64,000 bases of DNA from Chinchilla lanigera (lineage: Eukaryota > Chordata > Mammalia > Rodentia > Chinchillidae), in assembly GCF_000276665.1 (NCBI RefSeq), contig NW_004955417.1, positions 30,617,494 to 30,681,493 on the forward strand, given 5' to 3'. Of the stretch, positions 46,991 to 60,910 are shown piece after piece. Numbering within the stretch: position 1 is the stretch's first letter; the number at the start of each line of letters is the position of its first letter. A model generated the notes under the pieces. It worked only from the letters and a program-made list of their open reading frames with translations, did no database searches and was not told the origin of the DNA. The translations under genes were made by a program, and so were the position numbers.

Positions 46991-48095
46991 GTAAAGTCTG
47001 GAAGAACAGACACTAAATCCATCGCTGTGTGACAGATTTTAAATTCAGCTTGTTTAATACAACTTTGAACTCACTTTGATCTACGTAAAGATTAAAGTCC
47101 TCATCCTTGGACCTAATTCCATTGTAAAGACTGAACAGTGAAAATTTCAAAACTCTTTACCATTGTGGAAGTCATGGACTCCCATTTTAAAAACTAAAAT
47201 TATTGTGCATTTTTCTTTTCTTTCGAAGAGTTTTAATGGCTGGATTCTCTCTCAGCCCAAGATGGGCAGAGTTTACCAAAGACACTTCACGGAGAGGAGA
47301 TGTCACTGGACAAAGAGCTCCTCATTAATAAATAACTGCAACTGAAAAGGTGGAGTATTGTTTTTAAAAACATAATAAAATCATGTTGTAAACAAAAACT
47401 TATTCATGGTGAGATGTAGTAAGGCTAATGCACAATGACAAATACAAGTCCTTTGAAAGCCAAGTGGCAGTCAGAACACTGGCAACTGGCAGTAATTCTC
47501 CTATTCAGTCTCATTCAGGAAAATAACCCAAAGTGCAGAATGTTGTATTCATAATGAAAATCACAAAAAATTTTCTTACAGAATTTCTTTAGTTTTTTTC
47601 CTAATTATAGTACTAAAGCATTGTCAATTGTACTATGTTTTAAAATTACAAAAAGTATAAAAGAGTATTTTTGTAGGCACCAGTGATTAAGGTGTTTGCT
47701 GACTATTTGCCTACAAGGGCTAGTTAAACGTGAAGACCAAGTCTGGGGTGTGTCCACCCTTCCAATCACACACGGAGACAGATCGCTTTTAGTACCTCAG
47801 TACCTTCAGATCTGCTTATTTCCTGTGAAAATACATTTGCTGCATTTTGACCAGCCGATTCTCATGATGAGAAATGCTGCTGATTTTCTCATCTCGATCT
47901 TCTATCCAGGAACCTGCTGACAAGATGACACAACTCTCCCGAAATACAGGAAAAGCTCAAGTGCTCAACTTTAACCTTCAGATAAGTTAAACAAGATTGT
48001 AGTACTTTCTCTTTGCTGTAAAAGGGCTATCTTGGCATAGTCATGTTTAATATATATTTTACCCAGTATGCAGACTATGTATAGAAAACATTTGG

Positions 48096-48194
48096 AGGCT
48101 GGGGATAGAGCTCAGTGGTACAAGTGCCTGCCTGGCAAGCACAAGGTCCTGAGTTTGATTCCTGGCACCAAAAAAAAAAAGTAAAAAAGAAAAA
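48096..48194 (+). mobile_element. ID SINE
   Basis: GGCTGGGGATAGAGCTCAGT … CCTGGCAAGCACAAGGTCCT … TTCCTGGCACC and a long mixed A tail. Target duplications gaaaacatttgg / gaaaatagttgg at 48084-48095 and 48195-48206. Confidence 0.9.
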
Positions 48195-48411
48195 GAAAAT
48201 AGTTGGAAAGATACGCAAAAATTCTGCACTATCATTAATCTTCAAGCTAATAATTTAAAAACTCGTTTTATAAAATATACTTTAATAACCCCAAAGTTAG
48301 CCATTATGAGATAAGGATCAAAATACGTGTTATCTACACACTGGACTAGAAGTAGAATTTTGCAATCTTGTGGCTTCCTGCTAGGTATTAGATTTGTGAA
48401 AAATCCATCTC

Positions 48412-48492
48412 AGGGCTGGGGATTTAGCTCGGCGGCACAGCGCCTGCCTAGCAAGTGCAAAGTCATGAGTTCGACTCCCGGTACCAGAAAAA
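48412..48492 (+). mobile_element. ID SINE
   Basis: AGGGCTGGGGATTTAGCTCG … GCCTAGCAAGTGCAAAGTCA … GACTCCCGGTACCAG and A tail. A perfect 13-bp target duplication, aaaaatccatctc, at 48399-48411 and 48493-48505. Confidence 0.93.
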
Positions 48493-49227
48493 AAAAATCC
48501 ATCTCTTTCCTTCCTAGATGCTGATAGGGATTTGATGAAAAATGACCAGGTCTCTGAGTACAGAGGCTAGAGGGCACTGCCCAAGCCTGTGAGGACCATG
48601 GAGAAGAAGAAGCAGAAGCCAGAAGTGGCACCGACTCACAGGGCCACGACACTGTCCTGACGAGGGTGGAAGATGCCCCTTTGCCTCGTGGATGCAGGGC
48701 CGCAGCTGGCCTGTGGATGAAGAGCCCAGAATCTAGAACAACACCACTCCTTTCAGACTGCAGAGTGCAGGGGGTGCTGGGCCTGCAGGTCAGCGGGGAG
48801 GGCTGCTGCACCCAGCCACTGTCCACCCCAGAGCAGCCAGTGAGGCGAAGACTCCACACCTCCAAACCTCAGCAGCTGCCACAGGGCCTCAGGACCTGCC
48901 CTGGCTTACAGAGAAGAGATGCATCCACACCACAGGGTCAGCAAGTGGCTGCATGTCCTGCTCCTCCACAGTCCCACTCCTGACGCTGAGACGGGGCAGG
49001 CTGGAGCGCAGCCCAGTACGGGCACCAAGTCTGGATCACAGTGAGGCCAGGCCATGGGACTGGAGGCGGGTGACACACAGGACAGCAAGGCCCCTCCACG
49101 CCTCACTGCGCTGGCCACAGGGGAGCCGCTTCCTAATGTCACTCCCACCAGGATGCCAGCCAGCTGTGTCTTCTGAGAGGATCTGGCCCTGATTTAGGGA
49201 GGGCACCCCCCTAAGTGTCTGCAGCAG

Positions 49228-49267
49228 CCACGTAAGGAGATGTGCGTGTGCGCACACGCACACCCAT

Positions 49268-49303
<36 letters not shown>

Positions 49304-49316
49304 TACGAGAGAGTAC
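49228..49316. repeat. Compound microsatellite (CA)n(GA)n
   Basis: Alternating purine-pyrimidine GTGTGCGCACACGCACAC, then (CA)n, then about fourteen GA units with a GTAC interruption. Confidence 0.95.
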
Positions 49317-50860
49317 TCAAACACACCTCAGGTACCTCTGCTGAATTCCTGAACTCTCCACAACAGGACACTTGGAATGAAACTGAAGCACACTCGTGTT
49401 CCACCGCACAATCTTACAGTCTTACAAAATAAAAATTTAGCATTGTCAGCATTTAATTTTCAAGTTAGAAAAGATAAAAAAATACTCATAGAATTGGGAA
49501 TTTTATTGCCACAATAAAAGCACAACTAAAAATATAAAGACCAAAACTAAAACTAAAAATTTTTATTTTGCTACATGTCCTAGAACATGTATAAAATCAA
49601 GTATTTTGCCACAATTCTCAGTAGTCTTGGTGAATTCAGAGCCTGACAATATTCAGAACTTAAAGCTAATCCAGAATGCTCAAGTAATTTCAGCCTTTTG
49701 CTTGTTTCTCACTGCCCACCCGTGCCCAGGCAAATGCACCAGACACCCTGCCTCAAACACATGACCTGAAACCATTCATTTATGAATTCCTGCAGAATTA
49801 CTTAACATATTGAAATGAAAGGTTTTCCTTTCAGAATACACATTCGCTCTCCCCGCAACACTACCAGCACAAAAGGTCATTTATTAAAGTTATACTATCC
49901 ACCCACTTAAAAAGAAAATAAATAAATGCAACACAACACACCTAACTCCCCAGCCCGTCCACCAGTGCAGCTACAAATCCGGTGGCTCATCCGGCAGTGG
50001 CTACAGCAGTGTGAAAAGAATTCAGAAGCCAAACACAGACCTCAGGTTGATGGAAGGAACCCCTCCTGGAAGCACCAGCCCTGGAGGAGACAGGAGGAGA
50101 CAGGGACCACAGCGGGAGGAGTTCGATCAGAGCACAGCCTTGTGTTCCCCCAGCTCAGCGCCAAGCGGCTTGGCTTCTCACGGGTGGTTGAACTGCCGAC
50201 CTCCTCGACCTGTTCTGAGCTGCCTGCCAACCCTGCCCACCGTCCCCGGACAGCCTGACCCCGTCCTGTGGAACTGGGGGGCCTTGCTGTTGTGTTTCTG
50301 ATGAATGGTAAGAATCCCAGCGAAGCCTCAAACCAGCACAGAAGACACTTGGAAAATCTCTCCAAGAGGCGAGCCAGGTGTCAGGGAGACGGAAGGTATG
50401 GGATGATAAGGGAAGACAGTGGAGGGGGAACCGAGCCTGCGGGCAGAGAACAGCCAGCGGCTCTTGCCTATGATTAGCTTAGGCCAAGTCCCACAAACAC
50501 CTCCCTCCAGTGATTTCCGAGTCACAGCGCCGTCGGCAGGAATTGCTATCGCTTCCTCTCGTGCAGAATGCTTCAGGAACACGCAGCCTCCAACACCTTC
50601 CCCAAGGGGACACTCGGGATTTTCAAACCACCACAGAGTGTTTGCTTCCAAGACTGACTACATAATGGCCCGGACAGTGGGGCGGATCCACCGGGCTGTT
50701 CAGGAGGGAGAATGGGGTGAAGAAAAACCTAGAAGTTGCTGGGCCAAAGGGTGTGAGAAAGCCGCTACGGTTCAGTGGCAGAGTGGTGTTCGTTACGCTA
50801 GCGGGGCAGCTGTCTCTCTCTCAGTGACTCCAAATGCAGAATATTTATAAAAACCAGGTT

Positions 50861-51030
50861 GAGCCGGGCGTGGGTGTGCACACCTGTAATCTCAGCACTC
50901 GCAGGGCTAAGGCAGGAGGATCGTCAAGAGTTCGAGACCAGCCTGGGCTACAAAGTGAGCTCAAGGCCAGCCTGAACTGCATAGTGAGACCCTGTCTCAA
51001 AAAGACCAAAACAAACACAAAAAAAAAGAA
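50861..51030 (+). mobile_element. B1 SINE, full length with internal duplication
   Basis: GAGCCGGGCGTGGGTGTGCA, CACCTGTAATCTCAGCACTC, the duplicated pair GAGACCAGCCTGGGCTACAA and AAGGCCAGCCTGAACTGCAT, then GAGACCCTGTCTCAAAAAGA and an A-rich tail. The pair is the diagnostic rodent B1 duplication. No clean target duplication. Confidence 0.93.
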
Positions 51031-54000
51031 CCGCAGGCTGGATTACTGAATGTGGAAATGTTTCCAAGACGTGCTGCAGTCTTCTTTGTAGAGTTGCCTT
51101 CCTGACCCACAGGAATACGGGGTGGAGGGCACCAAGCCGGTCGCCGTGAACACTGTCCACGTCCCTTCAAAAGAGACTCACATTCGTGCGTGTCACCACC
51201 ACGTGGGTTCTGCTGTTTTCCAGAGGAAAGCACAGTAGTGCTTCTTCTAGATGCAAACTTCTAGACCTCAGGCCCGGGCTGCCCACCACAGTCCAACCCA
51301 CCCTAACGTGGAACCGTGGCCATGAGGAAAACATTACCGAGAATCTCAAAATCTAGTGTGTGCTACTAGCTTGGGAAGAAAGGAAATATTTTATTTTCTG
51401 GGGACGTTTCACAAATAAAATGCCTCGGTGTGTCATAATTGCTTCACGACACGCCTGAACCAGAGGTAGCTCTGAGGAAGTCCCTGCAAAATGCATTTAT
51501 GTCTGCACCGCAGAACACAGCTTCCTGGAGCCATAGGATTTTGCTCTTTCATGCAACATCATCCTCAGAGTCACCTCCACAGCTCGGGGGACCCCTTGTG
51601 CCAGCCTCCTGCCTCCTGCATGAGGGCAGCTGTCAGGGATCACAAGCGTGCTCATGTTTGCTTAGCAGACAAAGTGCTGGATTTTGCCCAACAGGAGCTT
51701 GAAAAGTACGACACCAGGCTCCATAACTTGAGCCAAGTTAAGAATGTTTTCTAACAGAAATGCAAATTATTTCTACAAAGCTCTAATCCTGTTATCAGTC
51801 CCTCAAGACGCAGACCCTCACCCTTTATTCCTCCTGTGGCTGCGGTTCGACATTTTTATTGCACGTTTTCAAAAAGAAAAACACCAGTAAAGCTACCCTT
51901 CATTCTGGTTTAGGGGGTCCCGAGAGAAGAGAATGCGGTGTGGGCCCAAGCAGTTTTCTAATTAAAAAGTCAGATTCTCTGTTTCTCTTAGGAAACCTCC
52001 ATTCCAGAGGGGAGGGCTCTGCGGAGCTCTTGGCCCAGGGCCACACAGCATAAACTGAAAGCCCCTCCCGCCGTCACCAGCGGCCTGGCGGTGGGATCAC
52101 ATCAGCAGTGCACTTGGGCCTCCAAGGAAGCTCCTCCGAGCTCAGCTGTGAAAGAACTTTCACTTCCTGGGAAGAGCTTCGGATGAAAACCCGTCACAGG
52201 CAGAAGAGTACAAGAAAGTCAACACGGTGCCCCCACCTATGAAAGCGCCAGTCTCGCCCCACTGGTCACAGATCCCTGGGGAGGCTGGGCCCAGCTCCGC
52301 GCTGCCCCTCCGACTCTGGGCTGTGCCACTTTTCCAGGGCTCTCTGCTCCCGGATGTTGGCATCTGGCTGTTGTTCCAGTTTCAGGTATATCTTCAAATC
52401 CAGAATCACGTTTCCAGCTCAGCTTGGGGTTTACAATACTTACCGTAATGAAAACCCGTGAATCCGACCCCAAAATGCTTGTTTTACTCATTTCTCTGAA
52501 GCCTATGGATCTGGGGACCCTCATACGAGAAAGACAGCAATTATTTCCAGACCTTAGAATAAGCATTTGAGACTCGTCTGGGCCAGACACAGATCACAGT
52601 GAGAATCCAAAAACGAAGTGTGGATGCATCAGGCAGAAGCCACTGCAACCCAGAAAGCATCTTCTGTGGTAGCTTCTCCTGCTAAATCCAACCTCACAAA
52701 AGTCTAGGGCCTCGATCTGCCAACTGCCTGCTTAGATCCTTGGTCTAGGTTATGATAATCACAACAGCCTAATAAGTGGTGCAAAAAAATCATTAGAACG
52801 AGTAGACTCTGAAGTCATCCATCCAAAGGTAATTCACATAAACTATACACAATTAGTGGGGCTAATTTTTATGTTATGTGTTAGGACCTTAGCTGTAGAA
52901 TTTCAGATAGCCCTGGCTGGACATGTCACTAAACAAAAATAAAAGCCGCCACAGATTACCTAAAATGTGAAGTCCTCGTGCGAGACCGTGCAAGCTCGTT
53001 TCTAAGGGTGTGGGCACCTCCAGGCCTTGGAGATTCACCGGGGGAGGCAGCATTTTGCTGATTTTCTTTCTATTTCCACACAGAAAGCTGCTTGGTTTCA
53101 CACCAGAACTTGGTAACAGTCATTTAGAGTAATCTTTGCTGGAACAATGTAATAAAAGTAATACACAAATTCTTATAGTTGGTGATTAATGATTAATCAC
53201 CACTGAAAACCTCCCAAGGAAAAACCAGGCAAAGGGAAAGACATTTGAACCGGTTAACACAGGCACACATTCTGTGGAAACACGAAGTAGATGGCTTTTT
53301 CCCAGGGCCATGGAGCTGCCTTCAATTATCTGACACCAATAATCTGCCTCTGATTAAACTGCCACCATCTGTGAGTGCTTTAGACTGGGGACATTCTGTG
53401 CCAAGCCTCAGGGTTAGCTCTCAGAATGAACTTCAGGGAATTAACGTAAGTCAGAAAGCTAAGATGAACAGAGAACACTCTCTAAGTGTCCAGGAACCTG
53501 CAGTGGGCTGGGGGCCCACGGTGACGCCCCAGGCAGGATCCGTCTCCAACCCCACACTCCAGTTGGAAGCAGGGATCTTGTCCAAGTCGAGGTAGATTTA
53601 GAAGCCATAGAACAGCATAAAGCTTCAGGCTGAGGAGGTGAACGCCTTATTTGAGGCTATGTGAACACTGCAAATGCTATTTGCAGCGGCATAATCTAAC
53701 ACCCAAATCTCTGGTCTACAAGATATAATGAATGGAGTCATCGCATAATTAGATCAAGTTTCTGTAAGCATAATTTCCTCTGTATCACAGGTATCAGAAA
53801 TTAAGATCTCAATTTAGGATACTTTGACTTGTGGTACTGGCTTTATAGCCTGAAATCAAACTAAGGAATAAACTTTTTAAACTCAATTTTTTTCATGGTG
53901 ATAAAATGAAGTAACATTTTGCATTCAAAACAATGCCAGTTGTTTTTTGTCCCTCTTATGAAAATGCAGGTAACAGGACACCAAAATTTTTTTCTGGTCA

Positions 54001-55323
54001 ACAGACCATTTGCTTTGAGGGTAGTTTTGGTTCATTCTGACTTTGTACTGTTAAAAGGAACAGATGCTAAGCATAAAAAGTTAGAATTTGTGGGCAAGCT
54101 AGTTTTAAAACAAAGGTATTACATGAACTAAAATTGTGGCTCTTTTGCTTGAGATACCTTTGTTTCTGATAGACTTCCGCCCCCAGTAGCAGACAAATGC
54201 ACTAATTTTCTCAATATGGAAAATGCCAGCAGTAAAGCCAAATAAAATTGGATTTAAGATAATTACACCAGATTTCATCAAAGCAACTTGGCACCCATCA
54301 AAATTCAATCCCAGTTAGCTGAAGAGATTTCATCGGGCTGCTTAAGGAAATAACAGTGAGGAGACAATGAAAGCAATGTGACGACTGTCAGCCTAAACGC
54401 CAAGCGAGGGCAGCACTGCGCCGAGACCGCACCCTCCACACACACACAGGACTCGCACACATAAGCGGAGAGCAAAGGGCCACGTATTTCCAACTGTCGG
54501 TGTCTACACATTCGTGGCATCGTACAGATGGTGGACAACTTGTCGCTGGGTCCTGACAGTTGCATATGATATCAGCATAGAGAGCACAGCATGGTTCAAA
54601 GAAAATTTGAATGTCAAGGTTTAAGAGGTCACCACCCTTGTTTGAACTCCTTTAAGCAAGTTCTTAATAAATGTAAGCTTCTATAAAGGGAATGGTTCAA
54701 ATTAGGCTACTGCCGATGTTCCAGCTTTGCGACCGGCTCTGCTCGCGTGGGGCCCACCGGGTGCGAAGCTCTCCCACGGCAATGCTGCATCCTCGGGTCT
54801 TCTGCTTCTGGTGATGCAGAAGCACCGGTAACAGGGAGAGCTCCGTATTCAGACGGCTCTGGGGCGGACCCAGGAGCTCCTAACAGAAAGCACACTTGAT
54901 GACTGTACTAAGTCAGTCTCAGGCTGAGTTGACAGCCACACCAAATAAAGGACGGCCGAGGTGCAGGAGCCCCGAGATGCATGAGGCAGGGGTGGCCTCA
55001 CACAACTCAGGCCAGCAGTAGCTTGCACGCCACTATCCACATGTACAGCAGAACGCACGAGAAATCGAGGCTCCGCAGACCTGAGGTAAGCTGAAGAGGG
55101 CGCTGTGGCTCCCCACACACACAGGGAGCCCTGCAAGGGAGCACATCCTCGGGCTCTGCTTCACAGGATGACGTGTTCTTTCTCAGCAGGAAACTCACGC
55201 ATGCAGAAGCTCCAAAATGTAAGAGAGAAAATAAGAAAGCAGCCCTACGCAGCCCAGAGGGAGACCAGACCCTACCCAGTGGGTCTGCCTCTGCCCACAC
55301 GGTGACGCCCTGCACAGAACCGA

Positions 55324-55358
55324 AACTGAGCCCCCTGAGCCCCCTGAGCCCCCTGAGC
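55324..55358. repeat. 9-bp tandem repeat (CTGAGCCCC)
   Basis: About 3.7 units of CTGAGCCCC, giving Pro-Leu-Ser repeats in one frame. No gene context supports translation. Confidence 0.9.
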
Positions 55359-56939
55359 GCAGGTCTACACCCCCCTCCTCCTGTGCACTCGCTTTACCCT
55401 CCACATTTCACTGCTGCTGACGGGTCCAGGGAGCTGGATTTCCGCTGCACCGCTGCCTTTGGGAACTGCGGAGAGGAGAGGTAAAACCCACTGCTGAACT
55501 TGCTGTCCTCCTGCTCCGTCACTTCTAAGGTCAGGTTCATTGTGCTCCCCCGGCCTGGATGGCTGTTCTCTTGTTACAAACCAGACTTCTCACATCGCAG
55601 CGAGGCTTACTGTGTCGTTGAACATCCACACACGCTGGCGTCACCGTACGCGGGCAGAGCCTCCCTCCTCCCGCGATCCTTGCTCGCTGGACCTTCAGAC
55701 TCCTCAAGCCGTGGTCAGCTCCCGAGACTCAGCCGAGCAGTCCCCTCTCACTAATTCTGCACTAACCCTCAAGCTCATTCCTTCTCCTCATTTCTATTCC
55801 TTTTGTCCAGATATCTGCCATCCTGCTCTGCACCAGGCCTGTGGCACACAGGTTCTCCACCTCTGCATGATGCTAAGCTGGACACACGCTGTCCTTCCCC
55901 GCCCTGCTCTGTCGTCCCTCTGCCCCCCCGCCCCTGCACGCCCTCAGCCCTCTCAGACTCCAGGTCTGGAGGCTCACCGCCTCCACCATCCCTCGCCTGT
56001 GTGTTCATCTGCTGCTCCACCACCCGCACCTCGGAAGGCTGATCGGTGCCGGTGGCTGTCCTCACCACGCCTAGAACCCAGTGCTTCAATTCCCACATTT
56101 TCTCACCCGCTTTACACTGCCAGCAAAGTGAAGCACATTCATCTTTGTGTATGCGGTCACATCTGCTAGCTGGACTACAAATTAGACTTGCTCCTCTGCC
56201 TAACGAACGTTACCTCAATAGTCCAGGTAACGAGACTAATGTGGCTGCAAAACTGGAGACAATGGGGAGAAGGTGACTGGAGCGCTGAGAAACCGGGCTG
56301 GGCAGGTGGTTGTAGACGACACCCTGTCCCCACTCTCCTGCCCACTCTGCCAGGCCAGGTAGGACGGATGCTGCCCCGCCCTCAGGACAGCCCCAGGGCA
56401 GGCACAGGTTACTGGGCTCACAGCGTAGATGCAGATGCTAAAGCTGAGAGACCCTAAGGAAACAGCAGTCCTACAGATTTTGCACGAGCAGAAAGGTTTG
56501 ATCCCGATTCACCTGAGTGTGGGGAAGAGCCTGAAGGGAAGGCAGGCAAGTGCCGGGAGACAGGAAGTTGTCAACACCTTCAGGCTGCATGGTCACCCAA
56601 GGGAGACAGTGAGTAAGGCTCAGCAGGTGACTGCTGAGGAGCTCGGAGGACGGGGGAGAGATGCCGCCGTCCCTGTGGGGAAGGTCACGGAGACCAGGAG
56701 AAGACCCGAGTCACGCCGAGTGGGCACCAAGAGTGGGCAGCAACAGGCGGGAAGAGCTCCCAGGGCATCCGCTGCTCACAGCAGCCCTGTAGGACTCAGG
56801 TCTCCATTCCGTGAGACACCACTGTAGGATGTTAAACACCTTGAGGTCACTCAACTCACAGGTTCCCCGGGCCGGCCAACACAGGTGCGATTTAAAACTC
56901 TAGTACTTTTCTGTGCCATTATGTCCACTTTACAAACAC

Positions 56940-57286
56940 TGTTAGGGTTTGTGTCTGGATGTCCCCCAAAGCCTCATGCAGTCATGCAGCAGGCTTCTAG
57001 AGTTTGTGATTGGTGTGAGTCCTACACCCGCCCTGGGGCGGGCAGCCTGCATACAATGTAAGGGAGGGAAAGAGGCTTGCTCTCTCTGCTCCTCCCTTTT
57101 TTGCTCTTTCTGCTTTTGCTTTTTTCTGCTGTCATGAACTGCTGCCCTCTGCCATGTGCCACCCTGCCTTGGAGCCAGCCGAGTATGGACTGAAACCTCC
57201 ACAAACAGGGAGCTAAATAAACTTTTCTTTCCTTAATTTTGGACGTTGGGTATTTTGTCTCAGCAATGAGAAAAGGAACCAAGACA
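56940..57286 (+). mobile_element. Solo LTR, ERVL-MaLR type
   Basis: 347 bp starting TGTTAGGGTTTG and ending AAGACA, flanked on both sides by the perfect 5-bp duplication AACAC (56935-56939, 57287-57291). It contains the family-typical late region (TATGGACTGAAACCTCC), an AATAAA at 57216-57221 and a 'GGTATTTTGTCTCAGCAATG' 3' end. The TG…CA ends, 5-bp duplication and layout fit MaLR LTRs. There is no internal retroviral sequence, so it is a solo LTR. Confidence 0.88.
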
Positions 57287-57949
57287 AACACCTACCATGG
57301 CTGAAGGGGTAAACAGGAGCTGGACAACTGCTGACAGCAATGTCCAGTGTGTGCTGCTGAGCTGCGGCAGGAGGGTCCCAAGCAGAGCGGGCTCGAGGAT
57401 CAGACTTAGGGCACAGCAAACCCATGGCAATCGTCTCCTCCTGGCACCACACGTCCCACACACTGGTAGCTATGGTTTCCTCCTGTGGCCAGCACTCCCT
57501 TCAGACGCCTTTCCAACCCCAGGGCCAAGCCGGCTATTAAAGCCAGCCTGTGCGCAGTGCAGACCTGCAGCTGGGGGACCACTTGTCCTCTTGAAGGCCT
57601 TACCACTGTGGCGCTGGTCCCTTCCTCCGCTGTCTGCGGGCCCCCCACAGAGCGAAGGCAGAGCCTACAGCCTCGTCCCCATGCCACCTGGTGGCCTGCT
57701 CTGCGAGCTGGCCGGCCCTTCACGCCCGGCCTCACTGCAGGGTGCAGGAGCCAGCTTAGCATCTCTGCCCTTCACACGTGGTCTCCTCTCTCCCCTCCTG
57801 TTAGAACGCAAGTCTTTCTCCTCAGGAATATGCCCTGGGCATCGTAGGTAAAAATGATGCCTTTTTTCCTGTAATATCTGAGCCTTGCTTGACACTTAGA
57901 AATTCCAGTCTGCTTCCCTCTGCTGCCTTCATTACCTCGTGATGTGCAT

Positions 57950-58060
57950 GTCCTTCTTGCCGAGGCTGCAAACTCCTTGTCCATCCTACCCGCATCCCGA
58001 GTGCCACATCTCTTGAGAGCACAGGAAGGAAAGGATGTTTAAATAGCTGACTGATGGACC
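57950..58060 (+). mobile_element. Possible MIR/L2 3' fragment
   Basis: GCAAACTCCTTGTCCATCC … GAGTGCCACATCTCTTG … GAGCACAGGAAGGAAAGGAT GTTTAAATAGCTGACTGA resembles the end region of MIR/L2 elements ('…aataaatatttgttgaatga'). Weak. Confidence 0.3.
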
Positions 58061-58727
58061 TACAGGAGCAGCTATGGAAAGAACAAGGGTTGCTTAGAAT
58101 CCCAGCCCAACACTAGATTAGGTTCAAAGGAGAAGTGAGAGCGAAACTTAATAAAGTCTGCTCAACTCGGTAAGCAGGTATGCAAAACGCAGCTCTCTCA
58201 TAACACATGACTCTGACACAATGAAGATGACCCACGGCTGGCCCGGGAGCACAGAAGTCACAAGTGTATTTAAACCATGAGTGTGGATGTGAAGCAATCG
58301 TCCCGATAACTCTGCATCTGAATACTTGACTCCAGCTCTTATTCAAGAGCATCTGACCTCTTCATTGACAAGTTCATGGGGGAGCTGCCCCAGCAACAAA
58401 ACTGCACATGTTCTAGATTCTCTAGACACCATGAAGCTCAGATAGTCACTAAACAGGCTGCTGGACACTCCAGTCCCAAAGTCCCAATTGCAGCTTCTCC
58501 AGCCTCTCTTGAGTGACGCATAAGACAGCCGCCCTATTCCCTGGAGGACGAGCACCAGCTGCCTGTGCTTCTAGAGACCAGATGTGACAGACATAGTGCA
58601 TACGCTGTCCGCCGTCTTGCTATGCCCAGGGTGTGTCCTCCACCCACCTGGTGTGGGTCTCACTATAGAATGGTCCTCTGTGAAAATCCCCATTAATTTT
58701 TGCAGTACTACAGTGCAAGCCCTCTTT

Positions 58728-58835
58728 CTGCCACACACACACACATACTTTAATGAAATCGGCATGAATATTTACATATATGTGTATGTGTTTGTATGCA
58801 CATGTATATTTTATACATATATTTACATACAGAGA
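58728..58835. repeat. (CA)n and TA/TG-rich microsatellite tract
   Basis: A short (CA)n run at 58733-58746, then alternating ATATATGTGTATGTG-type sequence to about 58830. Confidence 0.8.
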
Positions 58836-60479
58836 TGATAATTTTTTCTCCAAAAGCTATTGTTAAATCAAATTTATTCTTTATAATTAATCACTTATAT
58901 TAAACTCAGATAGGAAGAACCACATTTGTCTGGTAGTAAACACAAAGTCAAAATTTTAGCTCAATTATTTCAACCAGTATAGATTTGTTTGGTCTATTTT
59001 CTCAATAATCCTGAATTATTTAAAATTTACTCTTCTGCCCTTTTGTTTTTTCTAGTTTCAGTGTATCGTGTTAGGTCTCTATACATTATCACCAAATCCT
59101 TTGCATAATAGCAGGATATAAGCACATAGCATCAATTATCAAACATCTCTTGACTAGACACGTTCAAGCATTTCACTTCTGCTTTCCAAAGTCCTCAAAT
59201 AGGAGAAAATAATACTAACGCAAAATATTAGCTCCAAGTATCACAAACAGGCCAGCTGCACAGCAAAAACTACTGCCCCATACACTTGCAGGGTGTCCCT
59301 CGGTGGTAAAAGGTTTTGCCCACTCTGCCACACAGAGTAAGTGCATCCTCCTAGCCACTCTGGACGACAACCACGCAGACCAAGCTGGGATTTTAGGAAA
59401 GCTGCCACCGTCTTCAGTGAAGTGCTCTCCTTCTGCCTCGTGGTTCTGGAGGGAATCCACAGCACGGCCCCGTATCAGCCCTGTAGCTGGAGACGCCTTC
59501 CAGGGCTCCACATGAGGAAACTGCCACTGACTTCACCGGCACCATCTGCAGACCCAAGCGAGGTGGCTGGAGGGTGGAGAAGCTGTCCTGAGAAGCCATC
59601 AGGGATCTGCACTTAACCCTTTCTTATTGTGGGAGGGCAGGAAAAGCGGTCTCCAGTAACGGGAAAGGGAGGCTAACAAAGATAACATGTGTGTCCTATT
59701 AAAGCTGATTTTATTTTTCAGTGTTGTAAAAATTGTTCTATATATCTTACATTAAAAGCAGGCTAGCTTACTACTGAGAAATTCATGAAATGAGGGCCCC
59801 TTTGGAACTTTCCCATCTTTGCCTCGTTACCCACAGGACTGTGGCCTTCAGTGGCAACATCCAGTTGAGAAATTCTTTTCACAAGTTCCCATAAAGGAGA
59901 CCAGGACAGGCTGGCCCAGCTGTAATTACCCGGAGCCGGGGGACATTGCAGACACAGCGTGGAGAGCAGAGCAGAGCTGCAGCTTCTCCCACCTCTCCAG
60001 GCCTTCTGGCCAGCAAGGCTGACACCGAGACAGCTCAGAACAAACTGGGAGATAGGCTGTCTGCACTCCAGGCCTCGGCCTTGGCCTCAGGGAGCAAGCC
60101 CGGAGCGGAAGGGTCCTGTCCGCACCCAGACCCTGGGCTGTGCCCACTCCCGAGCCCACTTCCAGCTCCCCATTCCCTCAGCCTCACTCTGCCACACAGA
60201 ATCAGCAAGCCCAAGAGAAATCCCTGCTTAAAAACAACAGCAACAAACCAAAGCGCTGCTGCTCCACCACCAGGAGACCAGCGCTTGTCCTCCGCCTGTT
60301 TCCTAGGAACCAAAGAAACTAAAAAGCAGGGGCTCAGGGGAGCAGGGAGCAGGAAGCACCCCTCCACGACACTGTGCCAACGCCGGGCTGGGAGCACAGA
60401 CCACCGTGAGGGAAGCCTGCGGGCAGTGCACCCTCGTTAGCAGCAACTAGGAATAAGCATGCATCCACACCCTCGTTTG

Positions 60480-60910
60480 AAATCAGTGAAAACAAAGATC
60501 ACAACCAGCTTCCCTTCGCCACAGTCCGTGGAAACAGTACGTTGCTTAATTGAAAATAACTAACGCACATCACTCTTGTCTCCCAGGGATGTGATGATGC
60601 ATTCGGGGCAGCACTCAGCGGGAGCAGGAGTCCCACCGAGCTGCTCCTCCGCGTCAAAATCACGATGCTGACATTCCTGACAGCGTCCACGTCTCCGAAG
60701 GAAGGAGGGTTGGGCTTATCGTCTCCTCCAAACGGCTCTCCAGGCTGGCACGGATAAAGCAGACCACATAAACTGCAACTCAAATGTAAACAAAATGTGG
60801 AGAAATAAAGAACATATGTCCAAAGCATATTTTCTTGACCCCATCCCACTGAGAATGTGCCTATTTCCTGCTCTCGGTTTAATCCAACACGATCTACAAC
60901 CATCTTTAGT
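60480..60910. other. Intronic segment with an unassigned open frame
   Basis: The minus strand is open for 134 codons (60903-60499). It includes a Pro/Asp-rich stretch but no R-spondin, TSP1 or other family signature. It is not bounded by convincing splice sites and I do not call it a gene. Confidence 0.4.

Noticed and set aside
57292..57990. Overlapping 120-184-codon frames on both strands after the LTR
   Set aside because: Frames overlap in opposite directions without family signatures; they reflect GC-rich intron.
60499..60903. 134-codon minus-strand frame considered as an upstream RSPO2 exon
   Set aside because: Lacks the cysteine spacing of furin repeats and the Trp/Cys motifs of TSP1.
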